Source of the DNA: Streptomyces sp. NBC_00287
GTDB lineage: Bacteria; Actinomycetota; Actinomycetes; Streptomycetales; Streptomycetaceae
DNA length: 64,000 nucleotides
NCBI RefSeq assembly: GCF_036173105.1
Contig: NZ_CP108053.1
Coordinates: 4,092,001-4,156,000 of the forward strand
Reading direction: 5' to 3'
Shown: positions 42,613 through 51,361 of the stretch, in pieces
Layout of the letters: the number at the start of each line of letters is the position of its first letter
Position numbering within the stretch: the first letter of the stretch is position 1
Made by a program: the position numbers and the translations under genes
The notes under the pieces: generated by a model
What the model was told of the DNA's origin: nothing
Databases searched by the model: none
Seen by the model: the letters and a program-made list of their open reading frames with translations, nothing else

Positions 42613-45600
42613 GCCTTGTGCTCCTTCAGCGATGGGTGGGTCGAAAGGTCCGTGGTGGCGTCCCGCAGCAGGTCCGCGTCGGACAGCGCGTCGATCTGCG
42701 CCATGACGCGCTCCTCGACGGCGGCCGCGAGGCGGGCGATCGTCGGCCCCTCGAAGACCGTGCGGACGGCGAAGTCGATCTCGTACTCCTGCTGGAGATG
42801 CGAGATGAGGCGGATCGCGAGGATGGAATTGCCGCCGATGTGGAAGAAGTTGTCGTGCGCGCCGGCCTGGACGCCGAGCAGCTCGGTCCAGATCTCGGCG
42901 ATACGCTCCTCGACCGGTCCGCTGGGCGGGATGTGCCCGTCGTCGGCGGCGGGGCGGCCCGGTACGGGCAGCGCGCGCCGGTCGATCTTGCCGTTGGCGT
43001 TGACGGGGAGGGCGTCGAGGGCGGTGAAGGTCGCCGGGATCATGTACTCGGGCAGCCGGACCGCCAGGTGCTCGCGCAGGGCGTCCGCGTCGGCCGTCCC
43101 CGGGGTGCAGTAGGCGGCGAGTTCGCCGTCCACCGTCGTCACGAAGGCCTCGCGCACCTCCGGGTGACCGGCCAGCACCGCCTGGACCTCGCCGAGTTCG
43201 ACGCGGTGCCCGCGGATCTTGACCTGGTCGTCGATACGGCCCAGGAAGGCCACGTTGCCGTCGGGCAGCCGGCGGACCAGGTCGCCGGTGCGGTAGAGGC
43301 GGGCGCCCGCGACCGAGCCGTAGGGGTCGGGCAGGAACCGTTCGGCGGTCAGATCGGGGCGGCCCGCGTAGCCGCGGGCGACGCCCGTGCCGCCGACGTA
43401 CAGCTCGCCGGTGACGCCGACCGGGACCGGCTGGAGGGCCTCGTCCAGGACGTACATCGTCATGTTGGGCAGCGGGCGGCCGATCGGCAGAACGTCCGGG
43501 ATGCCCTCGCTGCCGTCGGCCGGCACCGGGTAGACCGACGTGCCGACGGAGGCCTCGGTCGGGCCGTACTCGTTGATCAACCGCATGTCCGGGGCGAGTT
43601 CGCGCCAGCGCTCAAGCGTGGACCGGGTGAAGGCCTCCCCCGCCACCACCATCACCGGGGTGAGCGCACCGGCCTGCGAAGGGCTCAACTGGTGAGCGAG
43701 GATGTCGAGGTGACCGGGCGTCAGCTTGACGAAGCTGAACGGCTCGGCCTCCGCGAGTCGCTTGCCCAGCTCGGACATGTCGGTGTCCTGCGGCAGCAGG
43801 AACAGCCGCTGCCCGGTGACCAGCGGCGCCCACAGGTTGGGGACGACCAGGTCGAAGGCGACCGAGGAGAACAGCGCGCCCCCGCCGTAGTCCTCGCCGG
43901 CCAGCTCCCGTGCGGCCCAGTCGACGTGGTTGGCCAGGCCCCGGTGGTGCACCTCGACGCCCTTCGGGGTGCCGGTGGAGCCGGAGGTGAAGATGACGTA
44001 CGCCAGCCGCTCCAGGTCCCGGGTGCGCGCGGGCGCGGTCGCCGGGCGCTCGGCGATCTCCGCGGCGTCGGCGTCGACCAGCACCGGACGGGCGCCGGAG
44101 TCCTGGAAGCGGTGGGCGTAGGCGGCGGAGGTGATGGCCGTGCGCGCCCGGGCCGCCGTGCACATCGCGGTGATGCGGTCGGCCGGGTAGGACGGGTCGA
44201 TCGGCACATAGGCGCCGCCCGCCTTCCACACCGCGAGCAGCGCGGTGACCAGCTCGGGCCCCCGGTCCAGCAGGACGGCGACCCGCGCCTCGCAGCCCGC
44301 GCCCCGGGTGCGCAGATGGTGCGCGAGACGGTTGGCGGCGGCGTCGAGTTCGCCGTACGTCATGGTCTGGGTGCCGCAGGTCAGCGCGGTGAGCTCGGGC
44401 GCGGTGGCGGCCTGTGCCTCGAACAGCTCGAAGACCGCCTTGTCGGCGACCGGGTAAGCGGTGTCGTTCCACTCGGTCAGCAGTCGGTCGCGTTCGTCCG
44501 CGGTCAGCAGGTCGACCGTGCCGAGCGGGGTGCCGGGGGTGGCCGAGACCCGCTCCAGCAGCGTCAGGAAGTGGCCGGTCATCCGCTCGGCGGTGGCCCG
44601 GTCGAACAGCGAGACGGCGTACTCCAGGACGCCGTCGAGGGCACCCTCGGGGGTCTGCCGCATGAACAGCGACAGATCGGTCTTGGCGACCTGCCAGGCC
44701 TCGGTGAACGCGGCGAGGTCGGCGTCGGCGGTGACGACACTGGTGACGCCCTCGCTGTGCAGGTCGAAGGCGACCTGGTAGAGCGGGGTGCGGGACAGGT
44801 CGCGCTCCGGCTGGAGCTCGTCGACGAGCCGCTCGAAGGGCAGCTCCTGGTGGACGAGGGCGGCACGGGCCGCGTCCCGGACCCGGCCCAGGGCCTCGGT
44901 GAAGCTCACCTCGGGGCCCAGACCGCAGCGCACGATCAGCGAGTTGAGGAAGAAGCCGACCATGTTCTCGGTCTCGGGCCGGGTGCGGCCCGCGACCGGG
45001 GTGCCGATGGGCACGTCCCACTGGCCGCTGTAGCGGGCGACAAGGGTGGCGTAGGCGGTGAGCAGCGTCATGAACGGCGTCGCGCCGTGCGCCCGCCCCA
45101 ACTCGGTGAGCCGCTCGGCGAGTTCGGGGACGATCCGGAACGGCACGACGGCGCCGCGCGGATCGCGGACCGCCGGACGGGGCCGGTCGGTGGGCAGATC
45201 GAGCGGGGCGATGCCGTCGAGCGCCGTCCGCCAGTGCGCGAGCTCCCGCTCGATGACCTCGTCGGTGAGGCGGGCGTGCTGCCAGGCGCCGTAGTCGGCG
45301 TACTGGAGGGCGACCGAGGGCAGCCGGTCCCCGGCGCACAGGGCGCGCAGCTCCCGCTCCAGCAGGACCGTCGACCAGCCGTCGCAGGTGATGTGGTGCA
45401 GGGTGAGCAGCAGCAGATGGTCCTCGCCCGGGATCCGCACCAGCAGCGCCCGCCACAGCGGGCCCTCGGCGAGGTCGAAGCCGCGCTCGAACTGCTCGCC
45501 GAACAGGGCGGCGACACCGTCGGCGGTGGCGTCCGCCACGCGCAGCTCGACGCTCTGCGCGCCGGGCGCGTCGATGATCTGGCGCGGCTCGCCGCCCTGG

Positions 45601-47570
45601 CTGAGGTAGCGGGTGCGCAGCGGCTCGTGGCGTGCGGCCAGCGCGTCGAGGGCGGTGCGTACGTCGTCGGCGGCGAGGGTGGCGGGCAGGCGCAGGAAGA
45701 GGGGGGCGACCCACTCGGGGCTGCCGGGGTGCATCCGGTCCAGGAACCACAGCCGGCGCTGACCGGAGGACAGGGGCAGTTCGCCGTCGCGGGGGACGGC
45801 GACGACGGCAGCGGTCTCCTCGACCGACGTCCCGATCAGCCGGGCCTGTGCCTCGACCGTGGTCGCCGCGAACAGGCCGCGCAGGGACACCTTCTCGCCC
45901 GATGCGCTGCGCAGCCGCGCCGCGAGCCGGGTCAGTTGCAGGGAGGTGCCGCCGAGGGCGAAGAAGTCGTCGAGCGCGCCGACCCGGTCCAGGCCCAGCA
46001 GCTCCGCCCAGACACCGGCGACGAGTTCCTCGGCGGCGTCGCGCGGGGCGGTGAAGGCGGGCTTGTCGGCGGCGGCGATCTCCTCGACGGAGGGCAGCCG
46101 CGTCCGGTCGACCTTGCCGCTCGGCAGCAGCGGGAAGGCGTCCAGGACGTGGAAGAGCGCGGGCACATGGCTGTCCGGCAGCCGCTCGGCGAGGAAGCCG
46201 CGCAGCTCGGCGGTGTCGACGGTGCCGGTGAGGTGCGCGGCGAGGCGCTTGCCGCCGTCCTCGGCCGGGTACGCGACGACGACCGCGCCGGTGACGTCGG
46301 GGTGCGCGGCGAGCGCCGCCTCCACCTCGCCGGGCTCGATCCGGACGCCGTTGACCTTGACCTGGTGGTCGAGGCGGCCCAGGTACTCCAGGGTGTGGTC
46401 GGCGCGCCAGCGCACCTGGTCGCCGGTCCGGTACAGCCGGGCGCCGGGCTCGGTCGCGTACGGGTCGGGCACGAAGCGCTCGGCGGTCAGATCCGGGCGG
46501 CCGACATAGCCGCGGGCGACCCCGACCCCGCCCGCGTACAGCTCGCCGGGCACGCCGACCGGCACGGGGGCGCCGCCCGCGTCGAGGACCAGGACACGCA
46601 TGCCGGGCAGCGGGCGGCCGATGGGCACCGGGCCCGTGGTGAGCGCGGGGTCGACGAACTGGGCGGTGACATCGATGGAGCACTCGGTGGGGCCGTAGGT
46701 GTTCCAGACCTCGAGTCCGGCGCCCGCCCGCTCGCGCAGCCGCGTGACGAGCTCGGCGTGCAGGGCCTCACCGGCCGAGAACAGCAGCCGCAGCGAGCCG
46801 CAGCCGCTGAAGTCGCCCTCCTCGACGAGGAGCCGCAGCACCGACGGCACGACCTGCAGAACGGTGACGTCATGGTCCGCGACCGCGCGCAGCAGCGCCG
46901 CCGGATCGCGTTCGGCGCCCGCGGGGGCGAGCACCACGGCGGCGCCGCTGACCAGCGGGGCGAAGATCTCCCACACAGCCGCGTCGAAGCCGATGGTGGT
47001 CTTGTGCAGCACCCGGTCACCGGCACCGAGCGCATGCCGCTCGACCGTCCAGCCGACCCGATTGGCAATACCGGCGTGGGTGACGGCGACGGCCTTGGGC
47101 TTCCCGGTGGAACCGGAGGTGAAGACGGCGTAGGCGACACCCGCGGGGTCGGCGACGGGCAGCTCGGGCGCGTCCCTGGACGGCTCGTCCGCCTGCGGCG
47201 TCAGGTGCCGCGCCCCCGACTCCCGGACGACCTGGGCCAGTTCCGGCCCACTGAGAACGAGACCGGCGCCGGCCTCACGGATCAGGCCGGTCAGGCGCGC
47301 GGGCGGCTGGGCCGGGTCGAGCGGGACGTATCCCGCTCCGGCCCGCCAGACGCCCAGGAGCGCGACGACCAGGTCGACGCTCCGGGGCAGGGCCACCCCG
47401 ACGAGCGTCTCCGGCCCCGCGCCCAGATCCCGCAGACGGCGGGCCAGGTGCAGTGACGCACGGTCCAGTTCCTCGTACGTCACCACCCGGGAGCCGTCCA
47501 CGACGGCGGCCGCGCTCGGGGTACGGAACGCCTGCTCGGCGAAGCGTTCCGACAGCAGTTCGGCGTTCAC
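42609..47570 (-). CDS. Bimodular NRPS, A-T-C-A-T
   Basis: A 1653-residue protein starting at GTG 47570, with AGGAG 5 nt upstream. Order: A1 1-500, T1 515-580 (ALGGTSLQL), C 600-1030 (HHITCDG intact), A2 1040-1510, T2 1545-1610 (HIGGNSILA). It has no N-terminal C domain, so acylation of the first residue must use a separate C domain, for which the free-standing one at 49030-50355 is the candidate. A1 code by eye is DAWQFATIDK, close to the Gln code DAWQFGLIDK. A2 is DLPKVAEVGK, Asn-like and the same as in two downstream modules. The C-terminal helix after T2 (MAQIDALSDADLLRDAT) looks like a docking segment. An MbtH gene lies directly upstream. Confidence 0.92.
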   Translation of the reverse strand: MNAELLSERFAEQAFRTPSAAAVVDGSRVVTYEELDRASLHLARRLRDLGAGPETLVGVALPRSVDLVVALLGVWRAGAGYVPLDPAQPPARLTGLIREAGAGLVLSGPELAQVVRESGARHLTPQADEPSRDAPELPVADPAGVAYAVFTSGSTGKPKAVAVTHAGIANRVGWTVERHALGAGDRVLHKTTIGFDAAVWEIFAPLVSGAAVVLAPAGAERDPAALLRAVADHDVTVLQVVPSVLRLLVEEGDFSGCGSLRLLFSAGEALHAELVTRLRERAGAGLEVWNTYGPTECSIDVTAQFVDPALTTGPVPIGRPLPGMRVLVLDAGGAPVPVGVPGELYAGGVGVARGYVGRPDLTAERFVPDPYATEPGARLYRTGDQVRWRADHTLEYLGRLDHQVKVNGVRIEPGEVEAALAAHPDVTGAVVVAYPAEDGGKRLAAHLTGTVDTAELRGFLAERLPDSHVPALFHVLDAFPLLPSGKVDRTRLPSVEEIAAADKPAFTAPRDAAEELVAGVWAELLGLDRVGALDDFFALGGTSLQLTRLAARLRSASGEKVSLRGLFAATTVEAQARLIGTSVEETAAVVAVPRDGELPLSSGQRRLWFLDRMHPGSPEWVAPLFLRLPATLAADDVRTALDALAARHEPLRTRYLSQGGEPRQIIDAPGAQSVELRVADATADGVAALFGEQFERGFDLAEGPLWRALLVRIPGEDHLLLLTLHHITCDGWSTVLLERELRALCAGDRLPSVALQYADYGAWQHARLTDEVIERELAHWRTALDGIAPLDLPTDRPRPAVRDPRGAVVPFRIVPELAERLTELGRAHGATPFMTLLTAYATLVARYSGQWDVPIGTPVAGRTRPETENMVGFFLNSLIVRCGLGPEVSFTEALGRVRDAARAALVHQELPFERLVDELQPERDLSRTPLYQVAFDLHSEGVTSVVTADADLAAFTEAWQVAKTDLSLFMRQTPEGALDGVLEYAVSLFDRATAERMTGHFLTLLERVSATPGTPLGTVDLLTADERDRLLTEWNDTAYPVADKAVFELFEAQAATAPELTALTCGTQTMTYGELDAAANRLAHHLRTRGAGCEARVAVLLDRGPELVTALLAVWKAGGAYVPIDPSYPADRITAMCTAARARTAITSAAYAHRFQDSGARPVLVDADAAEIAERPATAPARTRDLERLAYVIFTSGSTGTPKGVEVHHRGLANHVDWAARELAGEDYGGGALFSSVAFDLVVPNLWAPLVTGQRLFLLPQDTDMSELGKRLAEAEPFSFVKLTPGHLDILAHQLSPSQAGALTPVMVVAGEAFTRSTLERWRELAPDMRLINEYGPTEASVGTSVYPVPADGSEGIPDVLPIGRPLPNMTMYVLDEALQPVPVGVTGELYVGGTGVARGYAGRPDLTAERFLPDPYGSVAGARLYRTGDLVRRLPDGNVAFLGRIDDQVKIRGHRVELGEVQAVLAGHPEVREAFVTTVDGELAAYCTPGTADADALREHLAVRLPEYMIPATFTALDALPVNANGKIDRRALPVPGRPAADDGHIPPSGPVEERIAEIWTELLGVQAGAHDNFFHIGGNSILAIRLISHLQQEYEIDFAVRTVFEGPTIARLAAAVEERVMAQIDALSDADLLRDATTDLSTHPSLKEHKA

Positions 47571-47611
47571 GGTTACTCCTGTCACAGACCTGGGCGTGGG
47601 GTGGCGGGGAT

Positions 47612-47830
47612 TCAGGCCGCGGACGACTCGTGCATACGGCGGCGCAGGCTCGCCGGACGCATGTCGGTCCACACCTCGGCGATCCGGGCCAGGCACTCCT
47701 CGCGGCTGCCCTCGGTGCCCTCGGCGTGCCAGCCGGCGGGCAGCTCACGCCCGGCGGGCCACAGCGAGTACTGCTCCTCGTCGTTGAACACCACGCGCTG
47801 GCGGGGGCCGTCGTTCTGTTCGGCGGTCAT
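47612..47830 (-). CDS. MbtH-like protein
   Basis: A 72-residue protein of standard length with the MbtH signature: FNDEEQYSLWPAGRELPAGW, then CLARIAEVWTDMRPASLRRR. It binds adenylation domains and is needed for their folding or activity. It lies 41 nt upstream of the bimodular NRPS and 43 nt downstream of the sbnB-like gene, in the same operon. Confidence 0.95.
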   Translation of the reverse strand: MTAEQNDGPRQRVVFNDEEQYSLWPAGRELPAGWHAEGTEGSREECLARIAEVWTDMRPASLRRRMHESSAA

Positions 47831-47873
47831 CGAAACTCCTTGAGAGGTAAGGGAATTGAGGGGCATGGCTCGC

Positions 47874-48872
47874 TCAGGCGCCGAGGAAGTCCTCGACCTC
47901 GACGCCGAGGCCGCGCCGGGCGGCCTGCTCGCGCACGAACTCGGCAAGGGCGAGGTCGAGCACGCCGAGGCCGAACGGGGAGAACACGACGGGCCGGTCC
48001 GCCTCCCGGCGCAGCACGGCCGTGCCGCGCAGCAGCGCGCCGATCGGGGCGGCGACGAAGTCGCGGTTGCCGACGGCCTGCTGGGCGAGGTCGAGGGAGG
48101 TGCGCTCACGGCAGACGTGGTCGGTGTCGTCGACGACGTTGACCGCGCCGAGGATCGTGTCGGCGGTCAGGTCGCGCAGGGAGATGTGCAGCACCGTGGT
48201 GTCCGGTCCGCAGGCGGACAGGTCCAGGTGCGGGGTGGCGGCGGTGGTGGCGAGGGAGACCAGCCGGTGGGCGCCGAGCGCCTCGGCGAGGTCGGTCACC
48301 GGGTACGCCTTGACGTCGGGCGCCACGGCCCGGCACTGCTCGGCGAACGCCTCGGCACGGGCCGGGTCCGTGTCGTACAGGGCGGCCTCGGTGAGGCCGG
48401 GCAGGGCGGCGGCGAGGAAGCGCAGGATCTCCCGGTTGATCACACCGCAGCCGATCAGCAGGACGGAGGCCGGCGGGTTCCCGGCGGTCAGCTCCCGGGC
48501 GGCCAGCGCGGCGCTCGCCGCGGTGCGCTTCGCGGAGATCACCGAGCCCTCGCAGAAGGCCACCGGGTGCCCGTTGTCGAGGGAGTTGAGGACGATCGCG
48601 GCACTGGCCCGCTCGATGCCGGCGCTCACATTGCCCGGGAACGAGGAGATCCACTTCATCCCGGCGACCGGCCACTCGCCACCCCGGTACGCCGGCAGCC
48701 CGATGATCCGGTCCCGGGCGTGCCGCTCCTCGGGGAAGCGCAGGAAGGTGGAGTGCGGCAGGGACGTGAGCCCCTCGTCGTGCAGCCGGTAGGTGTCGGC
48801 GACGAGCTCGATGATCTCCGTCTCCCGGCCGGACAGCACGTCCGTCACATCGGCACGCCGGAGGATCAGCAT
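47874..48872 (-). CDS. sbnB-like: SbnB-like ornithine cyclodeaminase-family dehydrogenase (Dap biosynthesis)
   Basis: A 332-residue member of the ornithine cyclodeaminase/mu-crystallin family. The NAD-binding motif is LLIGCGVINREILRF, and KWISSFPGN and LNSLDNGHPVAF are the substrate-pocket segments typical of SbnB. SbnB oxidatively cleaves N-(1-amino-1-carboxyl-2-ethyl)-glutamate to L-2,3-diaminopropionate plus 2-oxoglutarate. The partner SbnA homologue is about 1.5 kb upstream, in a different transcription unit, with the free-standing C domain and a terminator between them. This gene is the first of the unit that carries both NRPSs. Confidence 0.88.
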   Translation of the reverse strand: MLILRRADVTDVLSGRETEIIELVADTYRLHDEGLTSLPHSTFLRFPEERHARDRIIGLPAYRGGEWPVAGMKWISSFPGNVSAGIERASAAIVLNSLDNGHPVAFCEGSVISAKRTAASAALAARELTAGNPPASVLLIGCGVINREILRFLAAALPGLTEAALYDTDPARAEAFAEQCRAVAPDVKAYPVTDLAEALGAHRLVSLATTAATPHLDLSACGPDTTVLHISLRDLTADTILGAVNVVDDTDHVCRERTSLDLAQQAVGNRDFVAAPIGALLRGTAVLRREADRPVVFSPFGLGVLDLALAEFVREQAARRGLGVEVEDFLGA

Positions 48873-48922
48873 GGGGTTCCCTCTCTGCGGGGCGGATCGG
48901 ATGCTCCGATGCTCCGACCGGC

Positions 48923-48942
48923 CGCTATATGGGCCCTATACG
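48923..48942 (-). promoter_or_regulatory. Candidate promoter/operator of the sbnB-NRPS unit
   Basis: CGCTATATGGGCCCTATACG, an imperfect dyad 51 nt upstream of the sbnB-like start. It matches 14 of 20 positions with the element at 57205-57224 upstream of the FAAL gene. On the minus strand it reads as TATAGG-containing sequence that could also be a -10 region. Two adjacent 8-bp direct repeats (GATGCTCC) lie at 48900-48915, between it and the gene. Confidence 0.4.
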
Positions 48943-48976
48943 GGACGTTCGCCCCGGTCGGACGCGCCGCGCACGA

Positions 48977-49014
48977 GCAGCGCCGACGGCCTGGGGGGCG
49001 GCCGTCGGCGCTGC
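48977..49014 (-). terminator. Terminator after the free-standing C-domain gene
   Basis: A perfect 15-bp inverted repeat, GCAGCGCCGACGGCC / GGCCGTCGGCGCTGC, with an 8-nt loop, 16 nt past the stop of the C-domain gene. It ends the unit starting at the FAAL-ACAD gene and separates it from the sbnB-NRPS unit. Confidence 0.75.
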
Positions 49015-49029
49015 GGGAGGGGGGTGGGG

Positions 49030-50355
49030 TCAGGGCGCTCCGGCTCCGAGGGCGAGCAGGAAGGCCAGGTCGTCCTGGGCGACCAGGGACACCTCGGCGG
49101 CCCTGGCGTCCGGGGTGTCGAGGGAGGCCTCCAGCAGGCGCAGCCAGGTGTCGCGGAAGCGCTCGATGGTGGCGGCGTCGAACAGGTCGGTGTTGTAGCG
49201 CAGTACGGCCTTGAAGTCCCGGCTGCCCTGGAGCACTTCGGCCGTCAGATCGAGCTGGCCCTCCTGCTGCGGTACGTCGCACAGCTCGGCGCGCAGCCCG
49301 CCCAGGCGCACGGGACCCTCGTACAGGCCGGGGATCGGCAGCCGGTCGGCGGCGACCAGGGTGCAGGAGATCCGGAACAACGGGCCGCCGCTGTCGAGGA
49401 GTTCGACGGGGAGCCGGGCATGGGCGAGGCCGGACCTGAGCTGGCTCTGGGCGTCCTGGACGGCGGCGAGGAGGGTGGTGTCCGGGGTGAACCGGGCGGC
49501 CATGGGCAGGGCGTTGACGTAATAGCCGACGGCCTGTCTGCTCTGCGGGGTGAAGCGGGTGGTGGCCGGGCAGCCGATGAGGAAGCCGTCGCCGGCCCCC
49601 AGTCGGTGCAGGGCGGCCTGGAAGGTGCCGAGCAGCCAGGCGAACGGGGTCAGCGCATGCCGGGCCGCGGCCTCGCGCAGCCGGTCGGCGGTGGCGGCGC
49701 CCACGTCGAGTTCGACGGTGGCGCCGCTGAGGGTGCGCTCGGCGGTGCGGGGCCGGTCGGCGGGCAGTTCGGCGGGCCCGAGCCCGGCGCACACCCCGCG
49801 CCAGTGCTCGACGGCCCGCCGCCCGCGCGGGGAGTCGATGAACTCCCGCTCTCCCAGCACATACCGGTCCCAGTCGACGGGTTCGGACGACACCGTGTCC
49901 GTCCCCTCGTAGGCGGCGAACAGGTCGCGCACCAGCAGCCACTGCGAGGTGGCGTCGCTGACGATGTGGTGCGTGACGGTGACCAGCACGGCGTCGTCCT
50001 CGGCGCGGCGCAGCAGCACCGCCCGGAACGCGACCTCCTCGGCGAGCCGGAACGGCTCCTGACCGGCCCGCTGGGCCAGCCGGAACAGTTCCTCGTCACC
50101 GGCGTCCGGCACCTGACGTACATCGAGCCGTACGGCGTCGGCGGGGACGGTGACCCGCACCGGGCCCTCCTCGCCGGCCGGGAAGCGGGACCGCAGGAGT
50201 TCGTGCCGGGTGGCCAGCGCGGTCAGCGCCCGCTGGAGCCGGGCGGTGTCCACCCGGTCGCGCAGCCGTACCGCGAGGACCACGTTGTAGGCGGGGCTGT
50301 CCGGGGCGAGCTGGTGGGTGAGCCAGAGTCCTTCCTGGCCGACGGAGACGGTCAC
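49030..50355 (-). CDS. Free-standing NRPS condensation domain
   Basis: A 441-residue protein consisting of one C domain from end to end (VGQEGLWLTHQLAPDSPAYN.. to the final helix). The active-site motif is HHIVSDA, keeping the catalytic His and Asp with Ala in place of the usual Gly. No A or T domain is attached. Since the first NRPS starts with an A domain and an acyl-ACP system is encoded next door, the simplest role is N-acylation of the first amino acid in trans, joining the acyl-ACP to the first NRPS carrier. It starts at GTG 50355, 7 nt after the sbnA-like stop. Confidence 0.85.
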   Translation of the reverse strand: MTVSVGQEGLWLTHQLAPDSPAYNVVLAVRLRDRVDTARLQRALTALATRHELLRSRFPAGEEGPVRVTVPADAVRLDVRQVPDAGDEELFRLAQRAGQEPFRLAEEVAFRAVLLRRAEDDAVLVTVTHHIVSDATSQWLLVRDLFAAYEGTDTVSSEPVDWDRYVLGEREFIDSPRGRRAVEHWRGVCAGLGPAELPADRPRTAERTLSGATVELDVGAATADRLREAAARHALTPFAWLLGTFQAALHRLGAGDGFLIGCPATTRFTPQSRQAVGYYVNALPMAARFTPDTTLLAAVQDAQSQLRSGLAHARLPVELLDSGGPLFRISCTLVAADRLPIPGLYEGPVRLGGLRAELCDVPQQEGQLDLTAEVLQGSRDFKAVLRYNTDLFDAATIERFRDTWLRLLEASLDTPDARAAEVSLVAQDDLAFLLALGAGAP

Positions 50356-50362
50356 GGTGGGA

Positions 50363-51346
50363 TCAGCCCTTCCACAGGTGGGACACGTCGCCGAAGTTCC
50401 GCCGCACCCATACGTCGTCGTAGATCGTGTCGAGGTAGCGGTCGCCGCCGTCGGGGAAGACCAGGACACAGTTCGAGCCGTCGGGGATGCTCTGGCGCAA
50501 CTTGCCGAGGGCGGCGACGGTCGCCCCGGAGGAGCCCCCGGCCAGCACCGCCTCCCGGCCGATGAGCCGGCGGCAGGCGACGACGCACTCCAGGTCGGAG
50601 ATGTGCACCACCTCGTCTGCGGCGGAGGCGTCCATCAGCGGCGGGACGACGGACGCGCCGTGCCCCGGGATCAGCCGCTGGGTGGACTCCAGGCCGAAGA
50701 TGGCGCTGCCCATGGCGTCCACGGCGACGATCGTGGTGTCCATGCCGCGGGCCCTGATGTGGTCGCGGCAGCCGCGCAGGGTGCCGAAGGTGGAGACCGA
50801 GCAGAACAGGTAGTCGACCTTGCCGTCGAGGGCCTCCTCGATCTCCCGCATGGTCGTCTCGTGCGCCTTGGGGTTGAGCAGGCTCGCGTACTGGTTGGGC
50901 CAGTACGCCTCCGGGGTCTCGGCGACCAGTTCGCGCACCCGGCGCAGCCGCACCGGCAGATACTCGCCGGTCAGCTCGTCGCGGTCGGTGACGACCTCCA
51001 CCTCGGCGCGGAAGGCGCGCAGGATGGCCAGGTTCTGCTCGGTGGTCTTGCCGTCGACCACGCAGATGAAGCGCAGCCCGAAGTAGCGGCAGATCTGGGC
51101 GAGTCCGACGGCCAGATTGCCGGAGCTGGACTCGACGATCGCGGAACGGCCGGGCACCACCTCGCCGCTGCGGATGGCCCCGAGCAGCATGCCCAGCGCG
51201 GAACGGTCCTTGATGCTGCCGCCCGGGTTGAACCGCTCGATCTTGGCGAAGACGCGGGAGCCGAACTCCGGCAGCAGCCTTTCCAGTTCCACCAAAGGGG
51301 TGTTGCCGACGGTCGAAAGTATGCCTGGGAACGTTTTCTCGGGCAC
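50363..51346 (-). CDS. sbnA-like: SbnA-like PLP-dependent synthase (Dap biosynthesis)
   Basis: A 327-residue fold-type II PLP enzyme of the cysteine synthase family. The PLP Lys is in NPGGSIKDRSAL, the substrate loop is ESSSGNLAVGLA, and the phosphate-binding Gly loop is VSTFGTLRG. SbnA joins O-phosphoserine and glutamate to N-(1-amino-1-carboxyl-2-ethyl)-glutamate, the substrate of SbnB. The C-terminal extension DRYLDTIYDDVWVRRNFGDV is typical of SbnA rather than housekeeping CysK. It sits between the ACP and the free-standing C-domain gene. Confidence 0.88.
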   Translation of the reverse strand: MPEKTFPGILSTVGNTPLVELERLLPEFGSRVFAKIERFNPGGSIKDRSALGMLLGAIRSGEVVPGRSAIVESSSGNLAVGLAQICRYFGLRFICVVDGKTTEQNLAILRAFRAEVEVVTDRDELTGEYLPVRLRRVRELVAETPEAYWPNQYASLLNPKAHETTMREIEEALDGKVDYLFCSVSTFGTLRGCRDHIRARGMDTTIVAVDAMGSAIFGLESTQRLIPGHGASVVPPLMDASAADEVVHISDLECVVACRRLIGREAVLAGGSSGATVAALGKLRQSIPDGSNCVLVFPDGGDRYLDTIYDDVWVRRNFGDVSHLWKG

Positions 51347-51361
51347 GGCTGCCTCTTCCCG

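Noticed and set aside
34711..43113. Very long open frame on the plus strand, opposite the NRPS genes
   Set aside because: It is the antisense image of a GC-rich coding sequence, rich in Gly, Arg, Asp, Val and His, with no recognisable domain. The minus strand carries complete C, A and T domains over the same bases.
42354..47456. Long plus-strand open frame opposite the bimodular NRPS
   Set aside because: Same reason: no domain signature, biased composition and antisense to clear A-T-C-A-T domains.
50363..51346. Housekeeping cysteine synthase (cysK)
   Set aside because: The C-terminal extension and the presence of an sbnB homologue and carbamoyltransferase in the same cluster fit SbnA better.
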